This document shows positions 1 through 8,719 of a DNA stretch of 26,074 nucleotides, piece after piece. Below the pieces are notes generated by a model. It did not search any database and was not told the DNA's origin. It saw nothing but the letters and a program-made list of their open reading frames with translations. A program made the position numbers and the translations under genes. Every line of letters starts with the position of its first letter. Position 1 is the first letter of the stretch. The DNA comes from CAYONQ01 sp964405375 (lineage in GTDB: Bacteria; Planctomycetota; Phycisphaerae; Sedimentisphaerales; Anaerobacaceae), in NCBI GenBank assembly GCA_964405375.1, contig CAYONQ010000032.1, positions 1 to 26,074 on the forward strand. The letters run 5' to 3'.

Positions 1-15
1 TCCTGTCCAAAAAGT

Positions 16-42
16 CTCTGCGGTCCCTGCGTTCTCCGCGGT
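16..42. repeat. Three tandem nonamers, CTCTGCGGT type
   Basis: Three adjacent 9-base units, CTCTGCGGT, CCCTGCGTT and CTCCGCGGT, are followed by TAAA. They lie outside any gene, downstream of the minus-strand transketolase. From memory, short G/C-rich tracts of this kind recur between genes in several bacterial phyla. I infer a dispersed intergenic repeat and see nothing coding in it. Confidence 0.6.
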
Positions 43-51
43 TAAAATCCG

Positions 52-120
52 TCTCATTTTTTCTCATTTTTTCTCATTTTTTTTTAAAAACGTACCCATT
101 TTTCTCTATTTTTCTCTATT
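52..120. repeat. Pyrimidine-rich period-10 repeats
   Basis: The decamer TCTCATTTTT occurs three times in exact 10-base phase (52-81). After a short A/C interruption, TTTCTCTATT occurs twice in the same period (101-120). The surrounding 1-268 is strongly pyrimidine-rich on the plus strand and holds no supported gene. Read from the minus strand it is a purine-rich tail downstream of transketolase. Confidence 0.6.
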
Positions 121-240
121 TTTTTCACTTTTTTTCTTACCTGTTTTACCCGATCCCCCCAAACCAACCCACCAACCCTCATTTTTAACCCAAAAACCAC
201 GCTTGTCTCTTTAAATTTCCCCCAAAAATCAGTGTTTTTT

Positions 241-264
241 AAAAATTCCGGATTTTTAAAATCC
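241..264 (-). terminator. AT-rich palindromes after tkt, possible terminator
   Basis: Two overlapping palindromes sit just past the transketolase stop codon: one at 241-257 centred on TCCGGA, and one at 250-264 reading GGATTTT T AAAATCC. They have almost no loop, so they are poor intrinsic terminators, but they are the only inverted repeats between the gene and the repeat tract. Function is uncertain. Confidence 0.25.
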
Positions 265-268
265 AAAA

Positions 269-2296
269 TTAAATCTCCCCTACCACTTTTTTCACCGCCG
301 CTATCGTATTTCCCACCGTTATTCCGAACTTCTCGAAGCAGACCTTTGCCGGCGCAGATGCACCGAACGTTGACAGGCCTATAAACACACCCTTGTCCCC
401 CAGCCATTTATTCCAGCCCATTTCCACACCCGCCTCGATACCAACTCTGGCTTTAACACTCGGCGGAATAACCGCTTCCTTATATTCTCTGCTCTGCTTC
501 TCAAACAGTTCCCAGCAAGGCATACTGACCACCCGCGCACCAATCCCATCGGCTTTGAGTTTCTCTGCGGCCTCCATAGCAACAGAAACCTCCGACCCGC
601 TGGCCAATAACAATACATCCGGCCTATCCGCCCCGATAAGAACGTAAGCACCCTTAATTAGATTTGTTGCAGAGCCATATTTATCCTGGTCGATAACGGT
701 CAATCCCTGCCGGCTAAGAAGCAGCGCCACCGGCCCATCGCCATATTCCAGCACAAACTTCCACGCAGCCGCCGTCTCGTTGGCATCAGCCGGCCGAATC
801 ACAAGCAGATTCGGCATCGCCCGCAAACTCGCTAATTGCTCAACCGGCTGATGCGTCGGCCCATCCTCACCAAGACCGATGCTATCGTGAGTAAAAACAA
901 ATATCGTTGGATACTCCGATAAGGCCGCCACCCGAATCGCCGCACGCATATAATCAGAAAACACCAAAAACGTCCCGCCATAGGCCCTTGTCAGTCCACC
1001 TACGGATATCCCGTTCATTATCGCCGCCATCGCATGCTCTCTGACGCCGTAGCGTACATATCTGCCGTCCCAGGCGTTTTTCTGAAAATCCTTTGCCCCT
1101 GCAAACTTCGTATTATTAGAAGGCGTCAAATCCGCTGAACCGCCCAGAACAAGCGGGCACTTAGGCATCAGCGCATCTAATACCTTCCCTGATGCTTTGC
1201 GCGTTGCAACCGATTCACCCGGCTTGAACTTTGGCAAAAGCTCATCAAGATTAACGCTCAATCTGCTTTCCGCAGCATCACGAAACTGCTTTGCCGGCTC
1301 CGGATATGCTTTAGCATATTTGTCAAACATCTTTTCCCACGCCGCCTCTGCCTCTTTGCCTTTCTCAACCTCTTTTCGCATATGAGAAAGCGCCTCTTCC
1401 GGCACATAGAAACTCTTATCGACGTCCCAGCCGATTTTTTCCTTAATCAATCTGATTTCATCATCACCCAGAGGGGCTCCGTGTGCCTCGGCGGTATCCT
1501 GCTTGTGCGGACTGCCGAAAGCGATATGCGTGCGAAGCTTTATAATCGAGGGCCGGTCCTTCTCTTGCTTTGCCTTCTCTAATGCCTTCTCGAATGCAGC
1601 CATATCGTTGCCGTCACCGCCTACCTGCTGCACATACCAGCCGTACGCCTCATAGCGCCTGGCCGAATCCTCGGTAAAGGCCAGTGCCGTATCTCCGTCG
1701 ATTGTAATATGATTGTCATCGTAAATTACAATCAGATTATCCAGCCCTAAATGCCCCGCCAATGAACTGGCCTCTGAGGCAACCCCCTCCTCAAGGTCAC
1801 CGTCACCGGCTACACAATAGATTTTGTAATCAATAACGGGGAAATCCTCCCGATTGAAATAGCCGGCTAAGTACTTCTGCGCTATTGCCATCCCGATCGC
1901 ATTTGAGAGCCCCTGTCCTAACGGCCCGGTCGTAACCTCAACTCCCAGCTCCGGCCTATATTCCGGATGGCCGGGCGTTTTACTTCCCCACTGCCGAAAG
2001 CTCTTTAAGTCCTCCATAGTCAAACCATAGCCGGTCAAATGCAGCAGTGAATACAGCAGCATACTACCGTGGCCGGCCGAAAGCACAAAGCGGTCCCTGT
2101 TAAGCCACCGCGGATTGGCGGGATTATGCCGCAGATGCCTCGTCCACAGCACGTATGCAGCCGGTGCCATCCCCATCGTTATGCCGGGATGACCTGATTT
2201 GGCTTTTTGCACACCCTCTACGGACAAAAATCGAATTGTCTGGATACAAAGCTCGTCAAGGTCGGACAGACCTGGATTTTTCGCAGATACGCTCAT
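269..2296 (-). CDS. tkt: Transketolase
   Basis: This is a cytoplasmic enzyme of the non-oxidative pentose phosphate pathway. It moves two-carbon ketol units between sugar phosphates using thiamine diphosphate and a divalent metal. The 675-residue length is normal for the family. The N-terminal part carries SGHPG, HGSMLLYSLLHLTGY and the cofactor-binding GDGDLEEGVASEAS stretch with a downstream Asn (DDNHITIDG). The middle domain has YGVREHAM, containing the catalytic Glu, and GEDGPTHQP. The C-terminal domain is present through to the stop. The ATG at 2296 is preceded on its strand by CAGGAAG, a good ribosome-binding site. The gene stands alone, divergent from the secreted propeller genes, so it is probably monocistronic. 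Identity is secure; the exact sugar preference cannot be read from the sequence. Confidence 0.97.
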   Translation of the reverse strand: MSVSAKNPGLSDLDELCIQTIRFLSVEGVQKAKSGHPGITMGMAPAAYVLWTRHLRHNPANPRWLNRDRFVLSAGHGSMLLYSLLHLTGYGLTMEDLKSFRQWGSKTPGHPEYRPELGVEVTTGPLGQGLSNAIGMAIAQKYLAGYFNREDFPVIDYKIYCVAGDGDLEEGVASEASSLAGHLGLDNLIVIYDDNHITIDGDTALAFTEDSARRYEAYGWYVQQVGGDGNDMAAFEKALEKAKQEKDRPSIIKLRTHIAFGSPHKQDTAEAHGAPLGDDEIRLIKEKIGWDVDKSFYVPEEALSHMRKEVEKGKEAEAAWEKMFDKYAKAYPEPAKQFRDAAESRLSVNLDELLPKFKPGESVATRKASGKVLDALMPKCPLVLGGSADLTPSNNTKFAGAKDFQKNAWDGRYVRYGVREHAMAAIMNGISVGGLTRAYGGTFLVFSDYMRAAIRVAALSEYPTIFVFTHDSIGLGEDGPTHQPVEQLASLRAMPNLLVIRPADANETAAAWKFVLEYGDGPVALLLSRQGLTVIDQDKYGSATNLIKGAYVLIGADRPDVLLLASGSEVSVAMEAAEKLKADGIGARVVSMPCWELFEKQSREYKEAVIPPSVKARVGIEAGVEMGWNKWLGDKGVFIGLSTFGASAPAKVCFEKFGITVGNTIAAVKKVVGEI

Positions 2297-2321
2297 CGCT
2301 ATCTTCCTGTAATAAAAGGGG

Positions 2322-2350
2322 TTAATAATACGCTTTTACCGGCTAAACAA
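2322..2350 (-). promoter_or_regulatory. Candidate tkt promoter
   Basis: On the minus strand TTGTTT (2345-2350) and TATTAA (2322-2327) are separated by 17 bases. This would start transcription about 20 bases before the tkt ATG. Each hexamer matches the sigma-70 consensus only moderately. The rest of the 243-base divergent gap shows no other feature I can support, apart from a GATAAT at 2511-2516 that might serve the plus-strand gene. Confidence 0.3.
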
Positions 2351-2539
2351 AGCGCATAGCGTAACAGCCGGCAACGATTTCTGCAAGTTTTATTATTCCT
2401 GATTTGAGGCCCGACACTCAAAACCAACAGGGGCTGCTTCTTCTGCAGATTTTTTTATTCTGCCTTGCAAAATCGGGCAATTCAAGGTACACTGCCGGCT
2501 CGTTGATTTTGATAATTTATTGAATATGGAGGAAAAAAT

Positions 2540-3892
2540 ATGTTAGTGCGCTATCAAACAATGAAAAGGATAGACAAAAAACAGGGCTTTTATTGTCTTC
2601 TGAACACGTTGGTTATATTACTGTTGGCTTTTTCTTTTGTCCTTTGCGACAACGCCGTTGCTAAAAGTAAGAAGGGAATTTGCCTTGTTGAATCTGTTGC
2701 CTATCCGGGCAAGGACCCGACTATGTGGGACGGACTGTATGCTGCCAAGGACGGCAAGGTCTATTCGGCGCTGATTACCGAAGGCGGAAGCGCACACATT
2801 TACCTTTACGACCCGAAAGACCGCTCCCACAGAATGATATCCGACGTGGCCGACCTCCTGGGCGAAAGAGGCCAGGGAATAAGACCCTCCAGCAAGATTC
2901 ACTGTCAGCCGGTCGAAGATGATGACGGCAATATCTATTTTGTTACCTTAAATAACGGCTCCGGGCCTGCCAACGTGGATTTCGCAAGCTGGCGCGGAGG
3001 CCACTGGCTGAAATACGACCCGCACAAAGACAAAATGGAAGACCTCGGCCTTGTTGCCTGGGGAGATGGGCCGTATCCCCTGGCTATCGACACAAAAAGA
3101 ATGCATCTTTTTGGAATCGGGTTTACAGGGTATCTCTACCGAGGTGATATTAAAAATAAAACAACAAAGGTTCTGGGCAGGGTCAATAATCGGGATATTT
3201 GTCGCAGTATCTTCCGCGATGACGAAGGAAACGTTTACGGCAGCTTCCCGATCGCCAGAATCTGGAAATACGATGCGGAAACAGAGAAGGTTTATGACCT
3301 GTCGATTCGTATGCCTTACGACCCTACGTATTATCCCAGCCGACTGACTAACCCGGCGATAGACCGCACGCATGAATGGCGTAAGATAGTATGGGACCCG
3401 GTAGATAAGGTCGCGTACGGAGTTACCGGCGGAAGCGGCTCTATACTGTTTAAGTACGACCCCCACGACGGACCGGAAGGGAAAATAACCGAGCTGACAA
3501 AATTGTGTGACCCTAAATTCCGCGGCAGCAAGAACGTGCCCTATTCGACCCTGACGCTTTCGCTCGACAGCAAGAGAAGAAAAATATACTTTGCCCCGTC
3601 GGCGCGCAAGTACGCCATAGAGCGTTATATCGAGACCTTTGGCAGCGATGCACCTCACTACCTGTTAGTATATGATTTAAAAACCCATAAGCGAACGGAT
3701 TTGGGAGTTATGCGGACTACCGATGGACGCAGGGTCTTCGGCTGCGAAGGCGGCTCTGTCGGGCCGGACGGCACAGTCTATCTCTGCGGACAGATTGAAA
3801 TGAAAGACCCTAAAAACGCAACCCGCCATACAAGAACGGAGAACGCTCCGATTGCTTTACGATTGATAATGTATAAACCCAAGGATAATTGA
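2540..3892 (+). CDS. Secreted beta-propeller-like protein, function unknown
   Basis: The 450-residue protein has an N-terminal signal peptide: basic MKR and KK residues, a hydrophobic core at about 19-36, and AVA at 39-41 as a likely signal peptidase I site. The mature part repeats a blade-like pattern, an acidic-Gly turn then (I/V)Y and a closing YDP, for example DGKVYSA, DDDGNIYF, DDEGNVYGSF, ILFKYDP and GPDGTVYLCG. This indicates a beta-propeller of about six or seven blades. I see no catalytic motif and no lipobox, so it is probably periplasmic or extracellular. A GGAGG eight bases before the ATG supports this start. The next gene begins 34 bases downstream and has the same architecture, which suggests a two-gene operon born of tandem duplication. 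Function is not known; ligand or polysaccharide binding, or a lyase-like role, are possible. Confidence 0.8.
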   Translation: MLVRYQTMKRIDKKQGFYCLLNTLVILLLAFSFVLCDNAVAKSKKGICLVESVAYPGKDPTMWDGLYAAKDGKVYSALITEGGSAHIYLYDPKDRSHRMISDVADLLGERGQGIRPSSKIHCQPVEDDDGNIYFVTLNNGSGPANVDFASWRGGHWLKYDPHKDKMEDLGLVAWGDGPYPLAIDTKRMHLFGIGFTGYLYRGDIKNKTTKVLGRVNNRDICRSIFRDDEGNVYGSFPIARIWKYDAETEKVYDLSIRMPYDPTYYPSRLTNPAIDRTHEWRKIVWDPVDKVAYGVTGGSGSILFKYDPHDGPEGKITELTKLCDPKFRGSKNVPYSTLTLSLDSKRRKIYFAPSARKYAIERYIETFGSDAPHYLLVYDLKTHKRTDLGVMRTTDGRRVFGCEGGSVGPDGTVYLCGQIEMKDPKNATRHTRTENAPIALRLIMYKPKDN

Positions 3893-3926
3893 TGAGTTGA
3901 CGGACATATTCCGGGAGGATTTGATA

Positions 3927-5348
3927 ATGACCAGTTGTAAAAGAAGGGCACTTACGATAACTATTATTGCCGTTTTGTGTCTTTTGGCAATAGAGACGGC
4001 GGTTTTCGCCAACGGGGCGGGAAAAAATGTAAAAAAGATTAAGCATTCCCACCGCACCGACCTTCGTAACCTCGGGTATCCTTTAATAAATGAGATTCCC
4101 GCCAATAGCAGCGCCATTACTTCTCTTATCACCGCCAGCGACGGCAAAATATACGGCGGCACCAGCGGTATTTGCGAGGGTGAAGATGCATATTTTTTCA
4201 TTTTTGACCCTGTGATTAATAAAGTAAGACACTTAGGCAAAATAAAAGGCCAGGGCGGCATACATCACGCCGTTGTCGAAGACAAAAACGGTTACATTTA
4301 TATCGGTACGGGCAAGAGCATATTAGAGGAATTTGAGATGCACCAGTGGGAACCGGGCCACCCAAGCAACCCGACCGAAGATTTGATTGACTGGGACAAG
4401 GTTGACATCCGTTTCCCCTCTTATGGTGACCATATCCGCTATGAATGGAAGCAGCTTAAAGGCATTATGGGGTATCAGTATATAGATTTAATACTTTGGA
4501 ACGACATCAAAAATCACTTTAAGGATTATCCCGGCGGGCACTTATACCGCTATAACCCCAAAGAAAGCAACCGTGAGGTGAAGCTGTCCGATATGGACTG
4601 TGAAACAGAGGATTTAGGAATACCGGTAGCTGGCAATTCAATATACACTCTTACTATCAGTCCGAAAGGCGATGTTATCTACGGGCTGACCTATCCGGAC
4701 GGTCATTTTTTCATTTATGATATTGGCAGTAAAAAGTTCAAAGACATTGGCCCAATCCAAAAAGAGATTACCTTTCACGGCCCCGAAAGACACTGGCGGT
4801 CTCTGCCGCGGGCTATTATATGTGACGATTCCGGCAGGGCTTATACATCTGCTGGTAGAGGAGTGCTTGTGTATTACTGTCCCGAGTCAGGAAAGATAGT
4901 TTCTACAGGCCTGAAAATCCCGGGTGATAGTTACCCCGCTCACGGTCATACCGATTACGCGGTAGTTGAGTATTTTGCGAAAGACGATTCGGGATTGATT
5001 TACGGCGGCTCGTCAGACGGCTATCTGTTCTCCTTCGACCCTGAGGCAATGGAAGTTATTAACCTGGGAAGGCTGCGAGAATCGCGCCGTTTAAGGTGCC
5101 TTACAGTAGCGAAAGACGGCAAAGTCTATTTGATAGCAGGCGAGCGCCTGACCTCAAGACCCTGCAAACTTTACTGTTATGACCCTCAAACCGGCGGATT
5201 TGAAGATTTGAAGATTTTAGCTGTAGACAGAAGCCCCTATTACCTGTGGCGCGGCTACCAGTTCGACAGTATGACCACAGGTATAGATGGTACTATATAC
5301 CTCGGCGAGAGCGACCGACGCTCCCATCTATTTATCTATATTCCCTGA
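3927..5348 (+). CDS. Secreted beta-propeller-like protein, paralogue of upstream gene
   Basis: The 473-residue protein starts with a signal peptide (KRR, then a hydrophobic core to about residue 24, with VFA at 26-28 as a likely cleavage site). Seven or more blade-like repeats follow, with motifs such as SDGKIYGG, DKNGYIYIGTG, SPKGDVIYGL, DDSGLIYGGSSDG, AKDGKVYLIAG and GIDGTIYLGE, most of them closing with FDP, YNP or YDP. A charged, tryptophan-rich insertion of about 70 residues separates the second and third blades. The ATG at 3927 is chosen over an in-frame TTG at 3897 because GGGAGG lies at the right distance and because the signal peptide then starts cleanly. It is co-oriented with the previous propeller gene, with a 34-base gap. 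It resembles that gene in repeat pattern but is clearly diverged. Function is unknown. Confidence 0.8.
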   Translation: MTSCKRRALTITIIAVLCLLAIETAVFANGAGKNVKKIKHSHRTDLRNLGYPLINEIPANSSAITSLITASDGKIYGGTSGICEGEDAYFFIFDPVINKVRHLGKIKGQGGIHHAVVEDKNGYIYIGTGKSILEEFEMHQWEPGHPSNPTEDLIDWDKVDIRFPSYGDHIRYEWKQLKGIMGYQYIDLILWNDIKNHFKDYPGGHLYRYNPKESNREVKLSDMDCETEDLGIPVAGNSIYTLTISPKGDVIYGLTYPDGHFFIYDIGSKKFKDIGPIQKEITFHGPERHWRSLPRAIICDDSGRAYTSAGRGVLVYYCPESGKIVSTGLKIPGDSYPAHGHTDYAVVEYFAKDDSGLIYGGSSDGYLFSFDPEAMEVINLGRLRESRRLRCLTVAKDGKVYLIAGERLTSRPCKLYCYDPQTGGFEDLKILAVDRSPYYLWRGYQFDSMTTGIDGTIYLGESDRRSHLFIYIP

Positions 5349-5368
5349 ATGTAGTCGGCTGGTTTTCT

Positions 5369-6139
5369 TCACCAATCGAACTCAGCTACAATAGGTGTGT
5401 GGTCGCTGGGTTTTTCTGCGAGCCGGGGCCTTTTATCTATGTAGCAGCCGGTGCATTTTTCCGCTAATGGCTTGGTCGCCATAATGTGGTCCAACCGCCA
5501 GCCGAGATTACGTTTGACCGAGCCCCTCTCTCTATAGTCCCAGAACGTATATTGGCCGGCTTTGCTGCAGTGCATTCTAAATACATCGGTAAAACCCCAC
5601 TGTAAAACCCCTTTCAACGCCTTGCGGGCTTCCGGGTGGAAACAAACGTGGCCCAGTAGCCGTTCGGGGTCATACACATCTATCGGTTCCGGCGCTACAT
5701 TGAAGTCGCCTGTCCATAGGACGGGCTCGGTCGGCTTAAAATTCTTTTTGAAAAATCTTAGCAGCCGATTAAACCACTTCAGCTTGTATTCGAACTTCTC
5801 AGACTCAGGCAAATACCCTTGAGGGATATAAGTGTTGACAATCGCAATGCCGTTGATTTCCGCCTTGACCAGCCGAGCAGCATCTTTGGGCTCACTGTCA
5901 AAACCGAATTTTACATTCGTGATTTTACCTCTGCTAAAAATCGCCACGCCGTTATAGCTCTTTTGGCCTTTGAAAACGTAGTTGTATCCGGCTTTGTCAA
6001 ACGCCTCCGCTGGAAAATCCACGTCCTGCACCTTGGTTTCCTGAACGCACAAAACATCCGGCTTATTCTCTGCCAGCCACGGCAGCACTATAGGCAGGCG
6101 AGCACGTAAGGAATTGACGTTGAAGCTGGCGACTTTCAT
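5369..6139 (-). CDS. xth: Exodeoxyribonuclease III / AP endonuclease family
   Basis: This is a DNA-repair nuclease of the exonuclease III family. Such enzymes cut at abasic sites and remove 3' nucleotides or blocking groups using a divalent metal. The 256-residue length is typical. Family motifs appear in order: ASFNVNSLRAR at the N-terminus, DVLCVQETK with the metal-binding Glu, GVAIFSR, WTGDFNVAPEPIDVYDP with the catalytic Asp and Asn, WRLDHIM, and the terminal SDHTPI with the active-site His. The stop lies 20 bases from that of the convergent propeller gene. The start context is only weakly Shine-Dalgarno-like (AGAG), but the N-terminus matches the family beginning MK(V/I)ASFNVN. Fine specificity within the family cannot be told from sequence alone. 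Confidence 0.95.
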   Translation of the reverse strand: MKVASFNVNSLRARLPIVLPWLAENKPDVLCVQETKVQDVDFPAEAFDKAGYNYVFKGQKSYNGVAIFSRGKITNVKFGFDSEPKDAARLVKAEINGIAIVNTYIPQGYLPESEKFEYKLKWFNRLLRFFKKNFKPTEPVLWTGDFNVAPEPIDVYDPERLLGHVCFHPEARKALKGVLQWGFTDVFRMHCSKAGQYTFWDYRERGSVKRNLGWRLDHIMATKPLAEKCTGCYIDKRPRLAEKPSDHTPIVAEFDW

Positions 6140-6206
6140 TTTTAATCGTTCTCTAAATCTATTATGAGCTGACCGGAAATCTGCATATTCTCATAACTAT
6201 ATTCAA

Positions 6207-6235
6207 ATACTACTGCTGCTTGGGCTTATCGTCAA
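6207..6235 (-). promoter_or_regulatory. Candidate xth promoter
   Basis: TTGACG (6230-6235) and TAGTAT (6207-6212) on the minus strand are 17 bases apart. They would give a leader of about 60 bases before the nuclease gene. The -35 is near consensus and the -10 is weaker. Confidence 0.4.
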
Positions 6236-6254
6236 TAAGAAGGCACTTGAGAAA

Positions 6255-6335
6255 ATGATTAAAAAGATGTTTTTGATAGCTGCTTTAATCGTTGTGATGC
6301 TTTCGCTGGTTGGGGAAACGACGGCCTCTATGTGA
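6255..6335 (+). CDS. Micro-ORF of 26 residues, signal-peptide-like
   Basis: The ORF runs from ATG to TGA and encodes a peptide starting MIKKMFLIAALIVVML and ending near TTASM. That is a basic start, a hydrophobic core and a small-residue end, as in an export signal with no mature domain. The ribosome-binding site is poor (only GAG close to the ATG). It overlaps the last eight bases of the opposing glycosyltransferase gene. It could be the broken 5' end of a lost secreted-protein gene, a small membrane peptide, or chance. Confidence 0.3.
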   Translation: MIKKMFLIAALIVVMLSLVGETTASM

Positions 6336-8679
6336 GCTTCTCGACTTGCTCTATTTTTGTTTTGGTCTTGGCGGATATGGCTTTTATCGGTGCCGGTTCT
6401 TCAGTTTTCTGTCCCCGCGATGCGTTTGCAATTCCGGCGATTTTGTCAAGTATGACATAACTTTCGACTATAGCCAACTGGCTCAGCAGAAAGCTGATTG
6501 TGCTTTCCGCACCCTGATTGAGATTAACGCCGCCGGCCATCAGGCCGTCGCAACACCCCTTCGTCCTGAAGTCGTAGAGCGGGATGTGCAAATCGTTTTC
6601 ACCGAGGAACCAGTCAAAGGCCTTTCTTTGCAGGGTCAGGAATCTGCTGTCCTCCGTGGCATCATAAGCGGCCCTTAGCATCATAACCGTGCTTGCAACC
6701 TCTATCGGCTGCTGGTCAAATGCGGCCCTTGTTTTGCCGCGTTCGTACCATCCGTTACAGCCGACGAAGCTGAAATGGTCGCCGTTAAAGGTGTTTGCCA
6801 GCAGGAATTCACAGGTTTTTTCTGCCACTTCTATGTATTTTTCGTTTTCAAAGGTCAACCCGGCGATAAACATAGCATACGGCAAAATCGCATTATCACA
6901 GGTCAGCGCATCCTCGAACCACTGCCAATCCGGAAAACTATTTTCCTTGTACTGGGCCATCAGCTCGTCTGCGGCTATTTCCAGTTGCCGCTTGATGTCA
7001 CTGGCCCCTGGGAACTGCTTGAGGTAATCGCTCATACCGAGTATCGAGTACGCCATACCCCTCGGGTACTGCCTTTCTACGTGTTTTACGGACCTGTCAA
7101 AGGAGTTTTTGATAACCGATAAATACGCCGGCGCCGGCGGCGTTGCCATAACCGTCCCCAGCGCCCACAATACCCTGCCGAGAGCGTCATTGGTCGGCTC
7201 TTTCCTAAGCCAGCTTCTGTCGAAATTCATAAAATTTCTAATTAAGCCGTTGCTGTTTTGTGAATGCAGGACAAAGGACAGATATGTATCGAAAAGCCGC
7301 AGCGCCTCCGGCTCATGGTACTGGGCATAATACCTGGTCATTACGATTACGGCCCTGGCATTGTCGTCCGCGCAGTAGCCGTATTCGCGGTTCGGGACCG
7401 TGAATTTGGCGTGCTGATACAGCCCTGTATCATCGGTTAGCCGTTTCAGGTGGTCGAGCGACGGCTCAGGCACCTCAATACTTGATATTGTCTTGGCCAT
7501 CGTCGGCACAATTCTGGCGGTGATTCGGACGGGCAGTCGTTTCGCACCGAATAGTTTCCAATAGGCCTGACCGATTTTGGGCCAGGTCCTTGACCTGCCA
7601 TAGTCGTATGCCTTTCTTCGCAACGAATAGAACAGCGAATCATCCTGAAGTATTTCCACTATCGCCTCGGCCATTTTTTCGGAATCGTTAAATGGCACCA
7701 GCTTGCCCCGTCCGTCGGCCAGCAGCTCCATCGCCGCCCAGTAAGGCGTGGAGACAACTGCCTTACCTGTGCCGACTGCGAACGATAGCGTGCCGCTGGT
7801 CAATTGCGCCCTGTTTAGATACGGAGTAGCGTAAATATCAGCCGCACATAAAAAGTTATGAAGCTCTTCATCGTTGATAAACCTGTTAATAAATATCACA
7901 TGCTCCTGCAGGCCCAGCTCTTTTACCAATCGCTGCAAGCTGAAGCGGTAAGATTCACCATCATGCTTTAATACCGATGGATGTGTCATTCCCAGAACCA
8001 CGTACAAAACGGACGGCTCGGCCTCGATTATAGCCGACATGGCCTTGAGCATAACCTCTATACCCTTATTCTTATTAAGCAGCCCGAACGTCAAAATCGT
8101 CCTTCGACCATCCATACCGAATTTATGCTTGTAGTAGTTGCTGTCAACGAAGGGCATATCCGGTATCCCGTGAGCAATCAATTGGACCTTTTTGCCGGCT
8201 ATGCCATAAATATCAGCCAGCATACCGACGCCGCGTTCGTTCATCGTTATTACCTGGTAAGAGGCGTTGCAGACATCCACTAACGACTTGAGGTAAGCGG
8301 GATTTGGTTCATCAAGCACCGTATGGAGAGTTGTTATCACCGGCGACTTTAATCTATTGAGCAACAGACTCAGATACGACCCGGCCTCGCCACCGAACAG
8401 GCCAAACTCATGCTGGACAGAAACCAGCTCAATATGGCTGAAATTGATGTAATCAGCAGCGCTAATATAGTCGCTTTTTACATTCTGGCGGATTTCAAAC
8501 TTTACGGGGTCGTCGTACTTCTGCTGTTCCGAGCGTATTGCAACCACCAACGGCTCAAAGTCGCCCTTCGCCGCCAATGCGGTATTTTTAATAAGGTCAG
8601 CCGTGAAGGTTGCGATTCCACATCTTCTCGGCGGGAAAGATGAGATAAACGCCACCTTTTTCGTGGGACCCTTTGCCAT
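6328..8679 (-). CDS. GT4 glycosyltransferase fused to an alpha-helical C-terminal domain
   Basis: The predicted protein has 783 residues. Residues about 7-380 form a GT-B, family 4-type glycosyltransferase: FISSFPPRRCGIATFT near the N-terminus, VQHEFGLFGGEAG, LTFGLLNKNKGIE opening the second Rossmann domain, and a donor-site region with TSGTLSFAVGTGKAVVSTPYW in place of the common EX7E. Residues about 400-760 are helix-rich, with YGYCADDNARA and WFEDALTCDNAILPYA, which suggests an alpha/alpha-toroid like those of glycosidase-related proteins. The start at 8679 has AAAGGGG nine bases upstream and a near-consensus promoter before it. An open frame continues to 9066 but would begin upstream of that promoter. 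The acceptor is unknown. It probably makes or modifies a glycan; the second domain may bind or process the same sugar. Confidence 0.88.
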   Translation of the reverse strand: MAKGPTKKVAFISSFPPRRCGIATFTADLIKNTALAAKGDFEPLVVAIRSEQQKYDDPVKFEIRQNVKSDYISAADYINFSHIELVSVQHEFGLFGGEAGSYLSLLLNRLKSPVITTLHTVLDEPNPAYLKSLVDVCNASYQVITMNERGVGMLADIYGIAGKKVQLIAHGIPDMPFVDSNYYKHKFGMDGRRTILTFGLLNKNKGIEVMLKAMSAIIEAEPSVLYVVLGMTHPSVLKHDGESYRFSLQRLVKELGLQEHVIFINRFINDEELHNFLCAADIYATPYLNRAQLTSGTLSFAVGTGKAVVSTPYWAAMELLADGRGKLVPFNDSEKMAEAIVEILQDDSLFYSLRRKAYDYGRSRTWPKIGQAYWKLFGAKRLPVRITARIVPTMAKTISSIEVPEPSLDHLKRLTDDTGLYQHAKFTVPNREYGYCADDNARAVIVMTRYYAQYHEPEALRLFDTYLSFVLHSQNSNGLIRNFMNFDRSWLRKEPTNDALGRVLWALGTVMATPPAPAYLSVIKNSFDRSVKHVERQYPRGMAYSILGMSDYLKQFPGASDIKRQLEIAADELMAQYKENSFPDWQWFEDALTCDNAILPYAMFIAGLTFENEKYIEVAEKTCEFLLANTFNGDHFSFVGCNGWYERGKTRAAFDQQPIEVASTVMMLRAAYDATEDSRFLTLQRKAFDWFLGENDLHIPLYDFRTKGCCDGLMAGGVNLNQGAESTISFLLSQLAIVESYVILDKIAGIANASRGQKTEEPAPIKAISAKTKTKIEQVEKLT

Positions 8680-8719
8680 CCGTAACATCCCCTTTGATAG
8701 CTGCAGTTTCAATGCTGTA

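Noticed and set aside
84..407. Minus-strand ORF of 107 codons at the left edge
   Set aside because: It overlaps the transketolase 3' end in another frame and runs into the polypyrimidine repeats; its composition reflects the repeats.
2948..3658. 236-codon antisense ORF inside the first propeller gene
   Set aside because: It lies wholly opposite a gene with a signal peptide and repeats, has no recognisable motif or ribosome-binding site, and looks like a codon-bias shadow.
6310..6678. Plus-strand ORF of 122 codons at the end of the glycosyltransferase
   Set aside because: It overlaps the C-terminal coding region of the opposite gene; no start signal or family resemblance is seen.
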